Below are positions 1 to 9,706 of a stretch of 64,000 bases of DNA, piece after piece. Position numbers and translations under genes: made by a program. The notes under the pieces were generated by a model. That model did no database searches. It was not told the DNA's origin and worked only from the letters and a program-made list of their open reading frames with translations. Source of the stretch: an uncultured Thiotrichaceae bacterium (GTDB lineage Bacteria > Pseudomonadota > Gammaproteobacteria > Thiotrichales > Thiotrichaceae). Within the stretch, counting starts at the first letter, position 1. Every line of letters starts with the position of its first letter. Location of the stretch: NCBI GenBank assembly GCA_937925855.1, contig CALAMO010000031.1:29577-93576 (forward strand). Direction: 5' to 3'.

Positions 1-1
1 C

Positions 2-637
2 TTAAAAGCAGGCGCAGTTGTTATCGCCTGTGCCACCGTCGCGCCAGAATTTGCCGTTACAATGGCCGCGCGCTGCGCAGAGCGTGGCGTGCATTATCTC
101 GATGCGCCAATTTCCGGCGGTGCGCTCAAAGCAGCCCAAGGCCAATTATCCATCATGGCCTCAGGCACAGCGCAGGCTTTTACTGCCGCTCGCCCCGCTC
201 TGGATGCCATGGCAGAAAATGTGTTTGAGCTGGGGGAAACCGCCGGGCCGGGCTCGGCGATGAAGGCCGTCAATCAGCTGCTGGCCGGCGTGCATATTGC
301 CAGTATGGCCGAAGCGCTGACCTTTGGCATGAAGCAGGGAATAACCGCCGATAAAATCGTCGAGGTGATTACCCAATCTGCGGGCAATAGCTGGATGTTT
401 GCCAATCGCGCACCACATGTGGTCGCGGGTGATTATACCCCGCACTCGTCGGTTGACATTTGGCCGAAGGACTTAGGCATCGTTTTGGATATTGCGCGAA
501 CGCTTAAGTTTTCCGCACCGCTGACCGCCGCCGCGCTCCAGCAATTTGTTGCCGCCTCAGGCTCGGGTCTAGGCGCTGAGGATGATGCGGCGGTCGCTAA
601 GGTTTATGCGCGCAATGCTGGCGTTGAACTCCCCTAA
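2..637 (+). CDS. 3-hydroxyisobutyrate dehydrogenase-family NAD(P) oxidoreductase (5' truncated by window edge)
   Basis: This is the C-terminal two thirds of a beta-hydroxyacid dehydrogenase (HIBADH / tartronate-semialdehyde reductase / L-threonate dehydrogenase group). The reading frame is open from base 2, so the N-terminal Rossmann GxGxxG lies outside the window. Visible are the end of the Rossmann part with the typical 'DAPISGG' motif, then the all-helical domain with the family's catalytic lysine in 'AMKAVNQLLAG'. The enzyme would oxidise or reduce a short 3-hydroxy acid with NAD(P). An RraA-like gene follows 28 bases later on the same strand. That pairing occurs in sugar-acid or threonate-type catabolic clusters, but the substrate cannot be fixed from this fragment. 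Confidence 0.88.
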   Translation, partial: LKAGAVVIACATVAPEFAVTMAARCAERGVHYLDAPISGGALKAAQGQLSIMASGTAQAFTAARPALDAMAENVFELGETAGPGSAMKAVNQLLAGVHIASMAEALTFGMKQGITADKIVEVITQSAGNSWMFANRAPHVVAGDYTPHSSVDIWPKDLGIVLDIARTLKFSAPLTAAALQQFVAASGSGLGAEDDAAVAKVYARNAGVELP

Positions 638-665
638 AGTACACGCTGCAACTAGAGTCAACCGC

Positions 666-1364
666 ATGATTGAAGAACCGAAAAAGCTCACCATAAAAAA
701 ACCGAGCCGCCGCCCGGATGCTCAGCAAATTGCAGCGTTCCAGAGCGTGCCCACCGGTTTCATCGTGGATGCGATGGCGGGCTGTGGCGCGCTATCGCCT
801 GATATTCGCCCACTCGGCGAAGGTCGTGATTTACTCTGCGTCGCCGCTGGCCCGGCGCTGACTGTGGACACCGGCCCGGCGGATGTGTTGGCTCTGCTGG
901 CAGCACAACAATTCATCCAGCCCGGCGATATCGTGGTCTCGGCCTTCAGCGCCTACCGCGGCTGTGCCGCCTGCGGCGACCGCGTCGCTGGCATGATGCG
1001 CAATAATAAGGCGGCGGGCTTTGTCACTGACGGCCCAATGCGCGATTATGCTGGCGTGGTCGCAGCGGGCCTGCCGGTCTGGAGCTGCGGTATCAACCCC
1101 AATTCACCGGTCGCTCAAGGGCCAGGACGCATTGGACTCCCCATTCAAATAGGTGGCCGCCAGGTGGAAAGCGGCGATATGGTGATTGCGGATCACGACG
1201 GTGTAGTCATCGTGCCCTACGCCCAGATTTCCCAGGTGCTAGCACGACTGGAACGTATTAGCACGCTGGAGGCTGAGCTGGATCAGGCCGTGCTTGACGG
1301 CCTCAAAATCATGCCCGCGATGACGGAGCTGCTGGCGAGTGACGCCGTCGCTTACGTTGAGTAA
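666..1364 (+). CDS. RraA-like / 4-hydroxy-4-methyl-2-oxoglutarate aldolase-family protein
   Basis: The 232-residue product has the RraA/HMG-aldolase fold signature: a glycine-rich 'GCGALSPDIRPL' region, 'DGPMRDYAGV' with the metal/substrate-binding RD, and a C-terminal 'IADHDGVVIVPY'. Members either cleave 4-hydroxy-4-methyl-2-oxoglutarate or oxaloacetate-like acids, or act as RNase E regulators. Next to a hydroxyacid dehydrogenase the metabolic role is more likely. The ATG at 666 is chosen because the longer open frame (from 582) overlaps the preceding gene and the family start aligns near 'MIEEPKKL'. The 3' end overlaps the convergent indolepyruvate oxidoreductase gene by 13 bases. Confidence 0.8.
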   Translation: MIEEPKKLTIKKPSRRPDAQQIAAFQSVPTGFIVDAMAGCGALSPDIRPLGEGRDLLCVAAGPALTVDTGPADVLALLAAQQFIQPGDIVVSAFSAYRGCAACGDRVAGMMRNNKAAGFVTDGPMRDYAGVVAAGLPVWSCGINPNSPVAQGPGRIGLPIQIGGRQVESGDMVIADHDGVVIVPYAQISQVLARLERISTLEAELDQAVLDGLKIMPAMTELLASDAVAYVE

Positions 1365-4300
1365 CGGGTATGATCATCAAGCGCGTCAAGCGCGGCCTCA
1401 AATTCAGCCAGCTCTGCCGCTTTGACATGACCAAAACCCCGCACCGGATCGGCTAATAATAAACGGTCACGCAGCACCGCCTGATTATCTGCCGTCAATT
1501 CCGCCGCGACCCGGGCAATCAGCTTAGCATAACGCTGGGCGACGCGCCGCTCCTGCTGGCGCTCTGCGCTATACCCAAACACGTCCAGCGCCGTGCCGCG
1601 CAGCGGTTTCAGCCGTGCCAGCAGCGGCATTAGCTTTAGCACCCAAGCACCATACTCCCGCTTTAGCAGCTGGCCCTGTGCGTTCTTTTTGCTCAGCAAT
1701 GGCGGTGCTAAATTCAGCTTAATCCGGTAGTCCACGCCCGGCTCGCCCGCAAACTGCGCGCGCAGTTTAGCCATAAATTCGGGCTGGCTATATAAGCGCG
1801 CCACTTCATACTCATCTTTGTAGGCCATCAGTTTGGCCAGATAAGTCGCCGCTAGCCGGGTCAACGCCAAGTCACCCTGAGCATGCTCATCTCCACCCTG
1901 AACCTCACTCCCAAACAGCGCACGCTCGCGCGCTTGTAACGGCGCTATGACCTGACGATAACGTGCCGCATAGGCCGCGTTTTGATAAGCACTCAGGTGC
2001 TGGCAGTAGCGCTCAATTAATGCCTCAACCGATTCTGTCGGTGCCGCCGCTACCGACCCGTTCGATGCTGACGCAGACAGGCGAGCGTTTGCGGGTTTGA
2101 CAAACTGCACGGTGCTTGTCGCCACTGTAGGTTTCATCCGTCCACCGGCATCACTGCCGGCACCGTGATGGGCAAAATAACGTCCCCACTGAAAGGCCTG
2201 CTGATTTTCCGCCACCTTAATGCCATTAATCACCATCGCCTGTAACAGACTCGCGCGCTGTAAAGGCAGCCAACCCTTCTGCCAGGCATAGCCGATGAGC
2301 AGCGCGTTCGCGTATAAAGTGCTACCCAGCAGCTGGAGTGCCAGCGCATTGGCATCGATGAATTCACTGTCCTCCCCCAATGCAGCGCGTACATCCTGCA
2401 CCACTGACGCGCCTGGAAACGTCCAGTCGCGGTTCTGCACAAACGCAGCAGTTGGGGTTTCATTGCTATTCACCACCGCTTTGGTCTGTCCGGCCTGCGT
2501 ACACGCCAACGCCTCTGCCGAGGCCGAAACAATACCGTCACAGCCCAGCAGAACATCCGCCTGCGCTAAGGCAATTCGTGCGGCATGCAGCTGCGACGCT
2601 TCCTGCGCCAGCTGCACATGGGATAAGACCGCGCCACCCTTTTGGGCTAAGCCGGTCATATCAAGCGCACTGCTGGCGAGGCCATCGATATAAGCCGCCA
2701 TACCAATAAGCGCGCCCACAGTGATCACACCTGTACCGCCCACACCAGTGATTAAGATACGCTGGGGAGTATCAAGCACCGGCAGCTGCGGGGTCGGAAT
2801 GGCATCCAAAGCATCAGCGCCACTCGTCACCGGCACTCGCGCTGCGGGCACAGACTGGTCTGCATCAGGTGCGATGGCCTCGGCTGCCGGTGGCGACGCG
2901 GCACTTTGCAGTACCGCGCCCTCAACGGTGACAAAACTCGGGCAAAACCCTTTCACACAGGAAAAGTCCTGATTACACGTCGAGTAATTAATGCGGCGTT
3001 TCGTCCCCAGCGGGGTCGCCAGCGGCTCTATCGAAAGGCAGTTTGAAGCGCTGGAGCAATCGCCACAGCCCTCACATACCGCAGCGTTAATAAACACATG
3101 CTTGTTTATCGTTGGCAGCGTGCCACGCTTGCGCCGCCGCCGTTTTTCGGTCGCACACATCTGTTCATAAATCAGCACAGTGGTACCCGCCGTGGCGCGT
3201 AAGGCTTGTTGCACCTCATCCAGCTCATCACGATGATAAACCGCCACATCCGCCGGTAATTCAGCCCGCCGCTCCGGGTTATATTGGGCGAGATCATCTG
3301 TCACGATCACTGTGCGAGCTGCCCCTTCCGCTACCACCTGCTGCGCCAGCCGGGGCACACTGAGCACGCCATCGACAGGCTGCCCACCGGTCATAGCAAT
3401 CGCATCATTAAACAGAATTTTATAGGTGACATTCACCTTTGCGCCAATCGCTGCCCGAATCGCCAGCAAACCGGAATGGAAGTAAGTGCCGTCGCCCATA
3501 TTCACGAAGACATGGTCTTCTGCGGTGAACGGTGACTGCCCAATCCAGGCCGCGCCCTCGCCGCCCATGTGACTGAAGGTAGCCGTGGCCCGATCCATCC
3601 ATACCACCATAAAATGACAGCCAATCCCCGCCAGCGCGCGCGACCCCTCGGGCACGCGGGTAGAGGTGTTATGCGGGCAACCCGAACAGAACCACGGGGT
3701 ACGCTCACCGGTGGCTTTAGGCGCGGCGGCGGCGCGCTCCTTGTGTGTAAGCACCGCTAGACGCTGGGCCAACATCTCGCGCAGCAGCGCCGGCAATTCC
3801 AGTGTGAGTAAACGTTTGGCCACCACCTGTGCGACCTGCGATGACGACAATTCATAAGCCGGGGGTAATAGCCAATCTGCTCGTGGCAGCGCCCATTCAC
3901 CGCCTGCTGCACCGCGGGCACTCGCCGCCTCATCCGGCGCATTAAACCTACCGTACACCTTAGGCCGCGCCGCATCAGGCCAATGATACAACACCTCTTT
4001 TAACGCAGGCTCCAGCAACTGGCGCTTTTCTTCCACCACCAGAATCTGATCCAGCCCCCGCGCAAACTGGCTCACCCCCTCCGCATCCAGCGGCCAAACA
4101 CAGCCTACTTTCAGCACCCGCACGCCAAGCTGCTTGAGCGCCGCGCGATCTAACCCCAGGTCGTTTAATGCCTGACGTACATCCTGATAGGCTTTGCCCG
4201 CGGCCATAATGCCAAAACGTGCCTGCGGCGCATCAAACACGATTCGATTCAACCGGTTTACCCGGATATAAGCCAACGCCGCATACCATTTGTGGTTGAC

Positions 4301-5056
4301 TAGGCGCGCCTCCTGCGCCAGCGGCATATCCGGCCAACGCAAATTAAGCCCGTCCTGCGGCAACTCAATATCATCCGGCAGCAAAATCCTCTGCCGTTCC
4401 GGGTCAATGTCTACCGTAGACGTAGTCTCCACTACCTGCGTCACGCACTTTAAGCCGACCCACAGGCCGGAAAAACGGCTCATCGCCCAGCCATGCAGAC
4501 CAAAATCCAGAAACTCCTGCACATTAGACGGATACAATAGCGGCACCCCCGCAGCGGCCATCACCTGCTCCGACTGATGCGCCGTAGTCGATGACTTCGC
4601 GGCATGATCATCACCAGCCACCATCAAGACACCGCCGTACCGCGCGCTTCCGGCCAAGTTCGCATGCTTAATCGCATCAATCGAACGATCGACGCCCGGC
4701 CCTTTGCCGTACCACAGGCTGAATACCCCGTCGAACTGCGCCTGCTCTGTCAGGTTAAGCTGCTGCGTGCCCCATACCGCCGTCGCGGCCAAATCCTCAT
4801 TCAATCCGGGTTGAAACACCACATCATGTGCTTTCAAGAAATGTTCGGCTCGCCAGAGTTGCTGGTCAAAACCCGACAGCGGCGAACCGCGATAACCAGA
4901 AATAAACCCCGCCGTATTCAGCCCAGCCCGGCGATCACGGTCTTTTTGTAACATCGGCAGCCGAACTAGCGCCTGTGAACCGCTCATGAGAGCCTGACCG
5001 TGGGACAGGGTGTACTTCTGATCAAGCATTTGTTGGGGCGATAGCTGAACGGTCAT
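1352..5056 (-). CDS. Indolepyruvate:ferredoxin oxidoreductase, fused alpha/beta (IorAB-like)
   Basis: This 1234-residue single-chain 2-oxoacid:ferredoxin oxidoreductase would decarboxylate indolepyruvate or other aryl/branched 2-oxoacids to acyl-CoA and reduce ferredoxin. The N-terminal pyrimidine-binding domain carries 'GYRGSPLSG'. The TPP-binding domain has 'GIGCHFM...' and 'NMGDGTYFHSG' with 'FNDAIAMTGGQPVDG'. Near residues 655-695 there is a ferredoxin-type cysteine cluster starting 'CEGCGDC'. The gamma-like domain follows with 'ILITGVGGTGVITVG', then a C-terminal extension. Its length matches the fused proteobacterial form (about 1150-1200) with a slightly long C-terminal region. It stands alone, convergent with the RraA-like gene. 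Cytoplasmic. Confidence 0.92.
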   Translation of the reverse strand: MTVQLSPQQMLDQKYTLSHGQALMSGSQALVRLPMLQKDRDRRAGLNTAGFISGYRGSPLSGFDQQLWRAEHFLKAHDVVFQPGLNEDLAATAVWGTQQLNLTEQAQFDGVFSLWYGKGPGVDRSIDAIKHANLAGSARYGGVLMVAGDDHAAKSSTTAHQSEQVMAAAGVPLLYPSNVQEFLDFGLHGWAMSRFSGLWVGLKCVTQVVETTSTVDIDPERQRILLPDDIELPQDGLNLRWPDMPLAQEARLVNHKWYAALAYIRVNRLNRIVFDAPQARFGIMAAGKAYQDVRQALNDLGLDRAALKQLGVRVLKVGCVWPLDAEGVSQFARGLDQILVVEEKRQLLEPALKEVLYHWPDAARPKVYGRFNAPDEAASARGAAGGEWALPRADWLLPPAYELSSSQVAQVVAKRLLTLELPALLREMLAQRLAVLTHKERAAAAPKATGERTPWFCSGCPHNTSTRVPEGSRALAGIGCHFMVVWMDRATATFSHMGGEGAAWIGQSPFTAEDHVFVNMGDGTYFHSGLLAIRAAIGAKVNVTYKILFNDAIAMTGGQPVDGVLSVPRLAQQVVAEGAARTVIVTDDLAQYNPERRAELPADVAVYHRDELDEVQQALRATAGTTVLIYEQMCATEKRRRRKRGTLPTINKHVFINAAVCEGCGDCSSASNCLSIEPLATPLGTKRRINYSTCNQDFSCVKGFCPSFVTVEGAVLQSAASPPAAEAIAPDADQSVPAARVPVTSGADALDAIPTPQLPVLDTPQRILITGVGGTGVITVGALIGMAAYIDGLASSALDMTGLAQKGGAVLSHVQLAQEASQLHAARIALAQADVLLGCDGIVSASAEALACTQAGQTKAVVNSNETPTAAFVQNRDWTFPGASVVQDVRAALGEDSEFIDANALALQLLGSTLYANALLIGYAWQKGWLPLQRASLLQAMVINGIKVAENQQAFQWGRYFAHHGAGSDAGGRMKPTVATSTVQFVKPANARLSASASNGSVAAAPTESVEALIERYCQHLSAYQNAAYAARYRQVIAPLQARERALFGSEVQGGDEHAQGDLALTRLAATYLAKLMAYKDEYEVARLYSQPEFMAKLRAQFAGEPGVDYRIKLNLAPPLLSKKNAQGQLLKREYGAWVLKLMPLLARLKPLRGTALDVFGYSAERQQERRVAQRYAKLIARVAAELTADNQAVLRDRLLLADPVRGFGHVKAAELAEFEAALDALDDHTRYST

Positions 5057-5254
5057 AGCATTATCCGAATTAACGTAGCGACAAAGCCTATCTTACTGCG
5101 CCCACCACCGACTTGCATGATTGTGGCGTGAAATTTTTGTAATCGCCGAACCCAGCCTACGCCTTTTATCCAGCAGATTGCGCCACTTATTTTTTATAAA
5201 TGTATAAAATTATGCCAATTTGCACTTGTCATTTCTGTTGATTCAGGTATAAGG

Positions 5255-5279
5255 TGATCTTATAAAAATTTTAAGATCA
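5255..5279. promoter_or_regulatory. Inverted repeat upstream of the small ORF
   Basis: TGATCTTA (5255-5262) and TAAGATCA (5272-5279) form a perfect 8-bp dyad with a 9-base AT-rich spacer, in the 276-base gap between the indolepyruvate oxidoreductase start and a small plus-strand ORF. The arm and spacer lengths would suit an operator or a weak hairpin. Apart from this dyad and general AT richness the gap shows nothing recognisable. Confidence 0.4.
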
Positions 5280-5332
5280 ATCTATCAGCAGACTTATCAA
5301 AGCTAGATCTGCAAAAATCGGGTAACAATAAG

Positions 5333-5560
5333 ATGGAAAACACTGTTCTAGAAGTTGACTTTAAATATCCTGTTTGCCTGAACGCCTGTAGTGCCACGGC
5401 CAGCCAACAGGTTTCAGTCTATCGCGAGGAAACTGATGGCCTATTCGGCTATATCGGCACTAATACGGGCGAAGTCGGTGGCTTTCTTAGCGAATCCGCC
5501 GTACTCAATGAATTACGTGAGCTGGGTGCGCAAATACGCCATATTTGCCGCTTAACTTAG
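5333..5560 (+). CDS. Small hypothetical protein
   Basis: This is a 75-residue ORF of unrecognised family starting at ATG (a weak purine stretch, 'aataag', precedes it). The product is soluble and acidic in the middle, with cysteines at about 16, 20 and 72 and a glycine-rich centre ('GYIGTNTGEVGG'). It has its own upstream gap with a dyad and a hairpin-plus-U-tract about 125 bases downstream, so it may be a single-gene unit. No function is proposed. It could be a chance ORF, but nothing else explains this 690-base stretch. Confidence 0.45.
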   Translation: MENTVLEVDFKYPVCLNACSATASQQVSVYREETDGLFGYIGTNTGEVGGFLSESAVLNELRELGAQIRHICRLT

Positions 5561-5684
5561 ACGGCCATGGAACCTAAGTAGCCTAAACCGCATAACAACA
5601 CGCTGCGCTATGGCGCGGGTCTTTGGCTTGCAACGCACGGTTCAGATGATTGTGATCAATGCCACTCAAACCAACAGACATTGG

Positions 5685-5737
5685 GGGAATAGCGATATGC
5701 ATCTAGAAATTGCAGGGCGCTATTCCCTAACTTTTAT
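5685..5737 (+). terminator. Hairpin with U-rich tail
   Basis: GGGAATAGCG (5685-5694) pairs perfectly with CGCTATTCCC (5718-5727), followed by TAACTTTTATT. On the plus strand this resembles a long-loop intrinsic terminator for the small upstream gene. It also sits just 3' of the convergent AhpD-like gene. Confidence 0.45.
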
Positions 5738-5745
5738 TCAGACGA

Positions 5746-6333
5746 TTACAGCCTACCCTTTGGCAAGCGCCCCATTAAATAAAACTCATCATTCGCGCGG
5801 ATACCCGCCATATTCACGAGACGGTTCGATAGCGCAAAAAAAGCGGCTATCGCCCCAATATCCCAAATATCGTCATCACTAAAACCCTGTTGGTACAGCG
5901 TCTCATAATCCACCTCATTAACCTCGTAGGCACTGAGCGCCACCTTCACCGCAAAATCCAACATCACTTTCTGGCGTTCAGTAATGTCTGCCTTGCGGTA
6001 GTTCGTGCCAATCTGGTCGGCCAGCAGCGGGTTTTTCTCGCGAATACGCAGCACTGCACCGTGTGCCACTACGCAATAAGTGCACTGATTAATTCCAGAA
6101 GTCGCGACCACAATCATTTCACGCTCACCCAGCGTCAATCCGCTGGCACGTTCCATCAGTGCCTCGTGGTATTGGAAAAAGGCTCGAAATTCAGCCGGAC
6201 GATGCGCTAATGCCAAAAACACATTAGGGATAAAACCGGCTTTTTCCTGAACCTCCAACATTAAAGTGCGCATATCTTCGGGAAGCTCGTTAATATCGGG
6301 AATAGGAAAACGGCTGATGGGTTTGGCTGACAT
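5746..6333 (-). CDS. AhpD-like / carboxymuconolactone decarboxylase-family peroxidase-related protein
   Basis: The 195-residue product has the AhpD-type active-site motif 'CTYCVVAHG' (CxxC followed by His at three residues) and the all-helical CMD-domain pattern. Family members reduce peroxides through the CxxC pair or carry out unassigned disulphide chemistry; the size matches the 'peroxidase-related enzyme' subgroup (180-200 aa). The start ATG is preceded by AAGGAG at good spacing. It is transcribed away from the neighbouring EamA gene, with a short shared promoter gap. Confidence 0.85.
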   Translation of the reverse strand: MSAKPISRFPIPDINELPEDMRTLMLEVQEKAGFIPNVFLALAHRPAEFRAFFQYHEALMERASGLTLGEREMIVVATSGINQCTYCVVAHGAVLRIREKNPLLADQIGTNYRKADITERQKVMLDFAVKVALSAYEVNEVDYETLYQQGFSDDDIWDIGAIAAFFALSNRLVNMAGIRANDEFYLMGRLPKGRL

Positions 6334-6405
6334 AGATGAACTCCTTGGATCTTATCGACACGCTGCCTTTGCAGTGTAGCAGACCTAAGCACAACGGAAA
6401 TAGCG

Positions 6406-7353
6406 ATGAAACATGATAGCAACCAACCGGTCAGCTCAGCCGCCAATGAATGCATCGCTAAAACTACAGCGAAGACTGGCCGTGTCCCGCTCGATTTCTG
6501 GCGCTTTGCACCATGGTTATTCGTACTGCTCTGGGCCGGTGGCTATAGCTTCGCTAAAATGGGGCTGGCTTATATTGAACCCATGACGCTGCTAGCGCTG
6601 CGTTATGCGATTGCTGTGGCTTTGTTATTGCCGCTGCTGTGGCTACTCAGGGCCGGTTTGCCGCGTGACCGGGCGCACTGGCTTACGCTCATTGTGACCG
6701 GCTTATTGATCCAAAGTCTGTATTTTGGGCTGGCCTATTTAGCGATGAAGGATGGCATGGGTGCAGGCACCGCAGCCTTGATTTTATCGCTACAGCCGAT
6801 TTTGGTCGCCTTTCTTGCGCCGCTCTTAGTCGGCGAGCAGATCAATCGTTCATTTTGGTTCGGCCTACTCTGTGGATTTGGCGGCACGCTGCTGGTGATT
6901 TTCGCTAACTATGAACTAGCTGCCGTTTCGTTTTTTGCGGTTAGCATGGCCGTTGGCGCATTAATGAGTATCACATCAGCCACGCTGTTTGAAAAGCGCT
7001 ATGGCCGCAAAACCCATCCGGTGACCAATGCCTGCGTGCAGTATTGCGTTGGCTTTATTACGCTATTGCCCCTGGCCTTAGCCACAGAGGAGCAGACGAT
7101 TATTTGGCATCCCGAGCTGCTGATCGCACTGGCTTATCTGGTATTGGGCAATTCCCTAGTCGCCATTAGCCTGCTCATTGGCCTGATTCAGCGCGGTGCG
7201 GCTTCGAAAGTCTCCGCCCTTTTTTACCTAGTGCCGCCGCTGGCGGTGCTACTCGCCTGGGTGATTCTGGGCGAAGTGATGCGACCGCTGTCATGGCTGG
7301 GCTTTCTATTTTGTGCGCTGGGGATTTGGCTGGTTAACCGGGCAGATACGTGA
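6406..7353 (+). CDS. EamA/DMT-family permease
   Basis: This 315-residue inner-membrane protein has ten predicted hydrophobic segments in two EamA repeats. Typical sequences are 'LLWAGGYSFAKMGLAYIEP' early and 'SALFYLVPPLAVLLAW' in the second half. DMT proteins usually export amino acids or metabolites; the substrate is unknown. Its end overlaps the convergent AEC-family transporter gene by 20 bases. Confidence 0.88.
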   Translation: MKHDSNQPVSSAANECIAKTTAKTGRVPLDFWRFAPWLFVLLWAGGYSFAKMGLAYIEPMTLLALRYAIAVALLLPLLWLLRAGLPRDRAHWLTLIVTGLLIQSLYFGLAYLAMKDGMGAGTAALILSLQPILVAFLAPLLVGEQINRSFWFGLLCGFGGTLLVIFANYELAAVSFFAVSMAVGALMSITSATLFEKRYGRKTHPVTNACVQYCVGFITLLPLALATEEQTIIWHPELLIALAYLVLGNSLVAISLLIGLIQRGAASKVSALFYLVPPLAVLLAWVILGEVMRPLSWLGFLFCALGIWLVNRADT

Positions 7354-8254
7354 GCAGCAGCAGTACCAGCGGCAGCGTTAACATCGATACCAGGGTCTGC
7401 CCGGTGATGATTCCCGCCATCAGTTCAGCATTCCCACCCATTTGCCGCGTTAAAATATAAGCCGCAGATGCGGTTGGCAGTGCGCTATAAACCACAAAAA
7501 CACTCAGCGTTAAGCGATCTAACGGCAGTAGCAGCGCAATCACCAAACCCAATAGCGGCATGAGCACCAGCTTTAATAAGGTATTCCACACAAAAACCCA
7601 CCCCGCCGCCCGCAGTGCTTGCAGCTTCAGCCCTGCCCCCACCGCCAGCAGCCCTAGCGGCGCAGCCATCGCACCCAAGGTTTCCAACACTCCAAGCAGC
7701 ACAGGCGGCGGCAGCCATTGGCAAGTATTCAGCAGTATGCCACTGGCACAAGCCAGCACCAACGGGTTTTGCAACACGCCAGACAACACTGCGCGGTAAT
7801 TGGGTTTCGCCCTGGCATACCTCGACAATACCAACACGCTCAATACATTCATGGCAGGAATAAACACCGCCATTAGCAGCGCCAATACGGTCAATGCGGG
7901 GTCAGGCAAAGTCGCGATTAAACCCAGCGCAATAAAGTTATTCAGCCGGATTCCCCCTTGAAAAAACGCCGTGAAATCATGGGCGCTAAGACGCAATAGC
8001 CACTGCAATCCAAAGCACAGTGCCGCTGCCACCGAGATCAATAGGAGCGCTGCGATAAGTAGCCACTGGCTGGCCTGCCAGTCAAGTTCAGCCTGTGCCA
8101 AGCGCGTGAGCAACAGCGCCGGAAACAGCAGATAGTAAGTCGCACGCTCGGCCTGAACCCAAAATACTGCATCCAAAAAACCACTGCGCCGCGCCCAATG
8201 TCCCAACACCATCAGCAGGAAAACAGGTAACACAGCCGCCAAACTAGCGTTCAT
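7334..8254 (-). CDS. AEC (auxin efflux carrier)-family transporter
   Basis: This 306-residue polytopic membrane protein has the AEC/YfdV layout of ten transmembrane segments in two halves, with 'ALPTASAAYILTRQMGG' near the C-terminus. Bacterial AEC members export or exchange organic acids such as malate or malonate. The substrate cannot be inferred here. It is convergent with and overlaps the EamA gene. Confidence 0.87.
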   Translation of the reverse strand: MNASLAAVLPVFLLMVLGHWARRSGFLDAVFWVQAERATYYLLFPALLLTRLAQAELDWQASQWLLIAALLLISVAAALCFGLQWLLRLSAHDFTAFFQGGIRLNNFIALGLIATLPDPALTVLALLMAVFIPAMNVLSVLVLSRYARAKPNYRAVLSGVLQNPLVLACASGILLNTCQWLPPPVLLGVLETLGAMAAPLGLLAVGAGLKLQALRAAGWVFVWNTLLKLVLMPLLGLVIALLLPLDRLTLSVFVVYSALPTASAAYILTRQMGGNAELMAGIITGQTLVSMLTLPLVLLLLTYLPG

Positions 8255-8338
8255 TCATACCCTCCGTCATTGCGACTCAGGCATACGCATGGCCTGGTCA
8301 ACAGAACGTTATACAACAGCAGATTGTACACAAGCGGA

Positions 8339-8367
8339 TTGAATAGCAACGTCATTCATTATATAAG
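8339..8367 (+). promoter_or_regulatory. Possible sigma70 promoter for the polyamine operon
   Basis: TTGAAT (8339-8344) and TATAAG (8362-8367) are separated by 17 bases in the 270-base gap before the substrate-binding-protein gene. The match is moderate and was judged by eye. Confidence 0.3.
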
Positions 8368-8524
8368 GTATCCTACTCTGTAAGTGATGTTTGAGCGCAC
8401 AGCAATCAACATTCATAGTTCGCAGGGGTGCCATGATTATTTGCAGGTGAGTGACTGCACGAGGCGCAGACTCGCATGCTTACAGGATAGAATTTTTTCA
8501 TAGTGGTTACATTGGAGGAGCAAT

Positions 8525-9625
8525 ATGAAACTTAAAGCACTAATCGGTTTATGGCTGGTACCAGCAGCAGTAGGGCTTAGCCTGCCAGCGTTTGCAGAAG
8601 GCGAGCTGAACGTCACTAACTGGGGAGAGTATATTGGCGAGGAGACGATTGCCAACTTCGAGAAAGAATTTGGCATCAAAGTCACTTACGATACCTACGA
8701 CTCAGTGGAAGCGATTGACACCAAGCTGCTGGCGGGCAGTACCGGCTATGATGTGGTCAGCCATGCCAGCTCACAGATCGCACGTCTGATTCCAGCTAAT
8801 ATTCTGCAGCCGCTGGATAAAGACAAGCTGCCGAATATGAAACACCTGCGTCCCGACGTCATGGAACAGCTGGATGCGCTGTGGGATCCGGGCAATAAGC
8901 ATATCATTCCCTATATGTGGGGCACCCACGGCGTCACTTACAATGAAGCGCTGGTCAAAGAAACCCATCCCGATGCCCCCATTGGCTCCATGGATCTAGT
9001 GTTTAACCCAGAGCACATGGAAAAGCTCGCCAAATGCGGCGTGGCTTTCCTCGACTCACCCACCGATATTATGCCGATGGCGCTGGCTTATCTGGGCCTT
9101 GATCCGAACAGCACGACTAAAGACGATTACGCCAAAGCAGCGGAAATGCTGAAAAAAGTGCGCCCCTACATTAAAACCTTCGATAACTATGCCTATCAGC
9201 GCATGCCACAGAAAGAATTTTGTGTGGCCATTACCTTTGGCCCAGATGGTCTGCTAGCAATGTCAGGTGCCAAAGAAGCCGACACCGGCGTGGTGCTCGA
9301 CTTTTTCCTGCCGCCCGGAGAGAAAGCAGCGCAGTTTTGGACTGACGGCTGGATTATCCCGGCTGATGCTAAAAATGTAGATAATGCACACACCTTCATC
9401 AACTACATGATGCGGCCGGAAGTTGCAGCGGGTGACACCAACTTCACCTGGTACGCTACCGCCAATAAGGACGCATTTGATCTGGTAGATAAGGAAGTCA
9501 CCAGCAGCCCAGCCGCTTACCCATCAGACGAGCAGGTCGCGCAGATGTATACCTTGGGTGTGGCGCCGAAGAAAATTGAACGGGCCAGAACGCGGGCCTG
9601 GACTAATTTCAAAGCCGGAAATTAA
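8525..9625 (+). CDS. potF: Polyamine ABC transporter periplasmic binding protein (PotF/SpuD-like)
   Basis: The 366-residue product has a Sec signal peptide (about 24 residues ending AFA) and the PotD/PotF fold: 'LNVTNWGEYIGEETIANFEKE' just after the signal (only part quoted), 'YDVVSHAS' and 'PYMWGTHGVTYN'. It binds putrescine or spermidine in the periplasm and delivers it to the permease encoded downstream. A strong GGAGGAG Shine-Dalgarno precedes the ATG. It is first in a potFGHI-like operon, separated from potG by a 191-base gap with stable hairpins, which would allow higher expression of the binding protein. Confidence 0.93.
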   Translation: MKLKALIGLWLVPAAVGLSLPAFAEGELNVTNWGEYIGEETIANFEKEFGIKVTYDTYDSVEAIDTKLLAGSTGYDVVSHASSQIARLIPANILQPLDKDKLPNMKHLRPDVMEQLDALWDPGNKHIIPYMWGTHGVTYNEALVKETHPDAPIGSMDLVFNPEHMEKLAKCGVAFLDSPTDIMPMALAYLGLDPNSTTKDDYAKAAEMLKKVRPYIKTFDNYAYQRMPQKEFCVAITFGPDGLLAMSGAKEADTGVVLDFFLPPGEKAAQFWTDGWIIPADAKNVDNAHTFINYMMRPEVAAGDTNFTWYATANKDAFDLVDKEVTSSPAAYPSDEQVAQMYTLGVAPKKIERARTRAWTNFKAGN

Positions 9626-9706
9626 GGCTCCGTCATCGCCTCTCCTGGTGCTGCTGCGATAACAACCCTGCAGCGGCTGGGCTAGGAATTCAGTACATGG
9701 GCACTA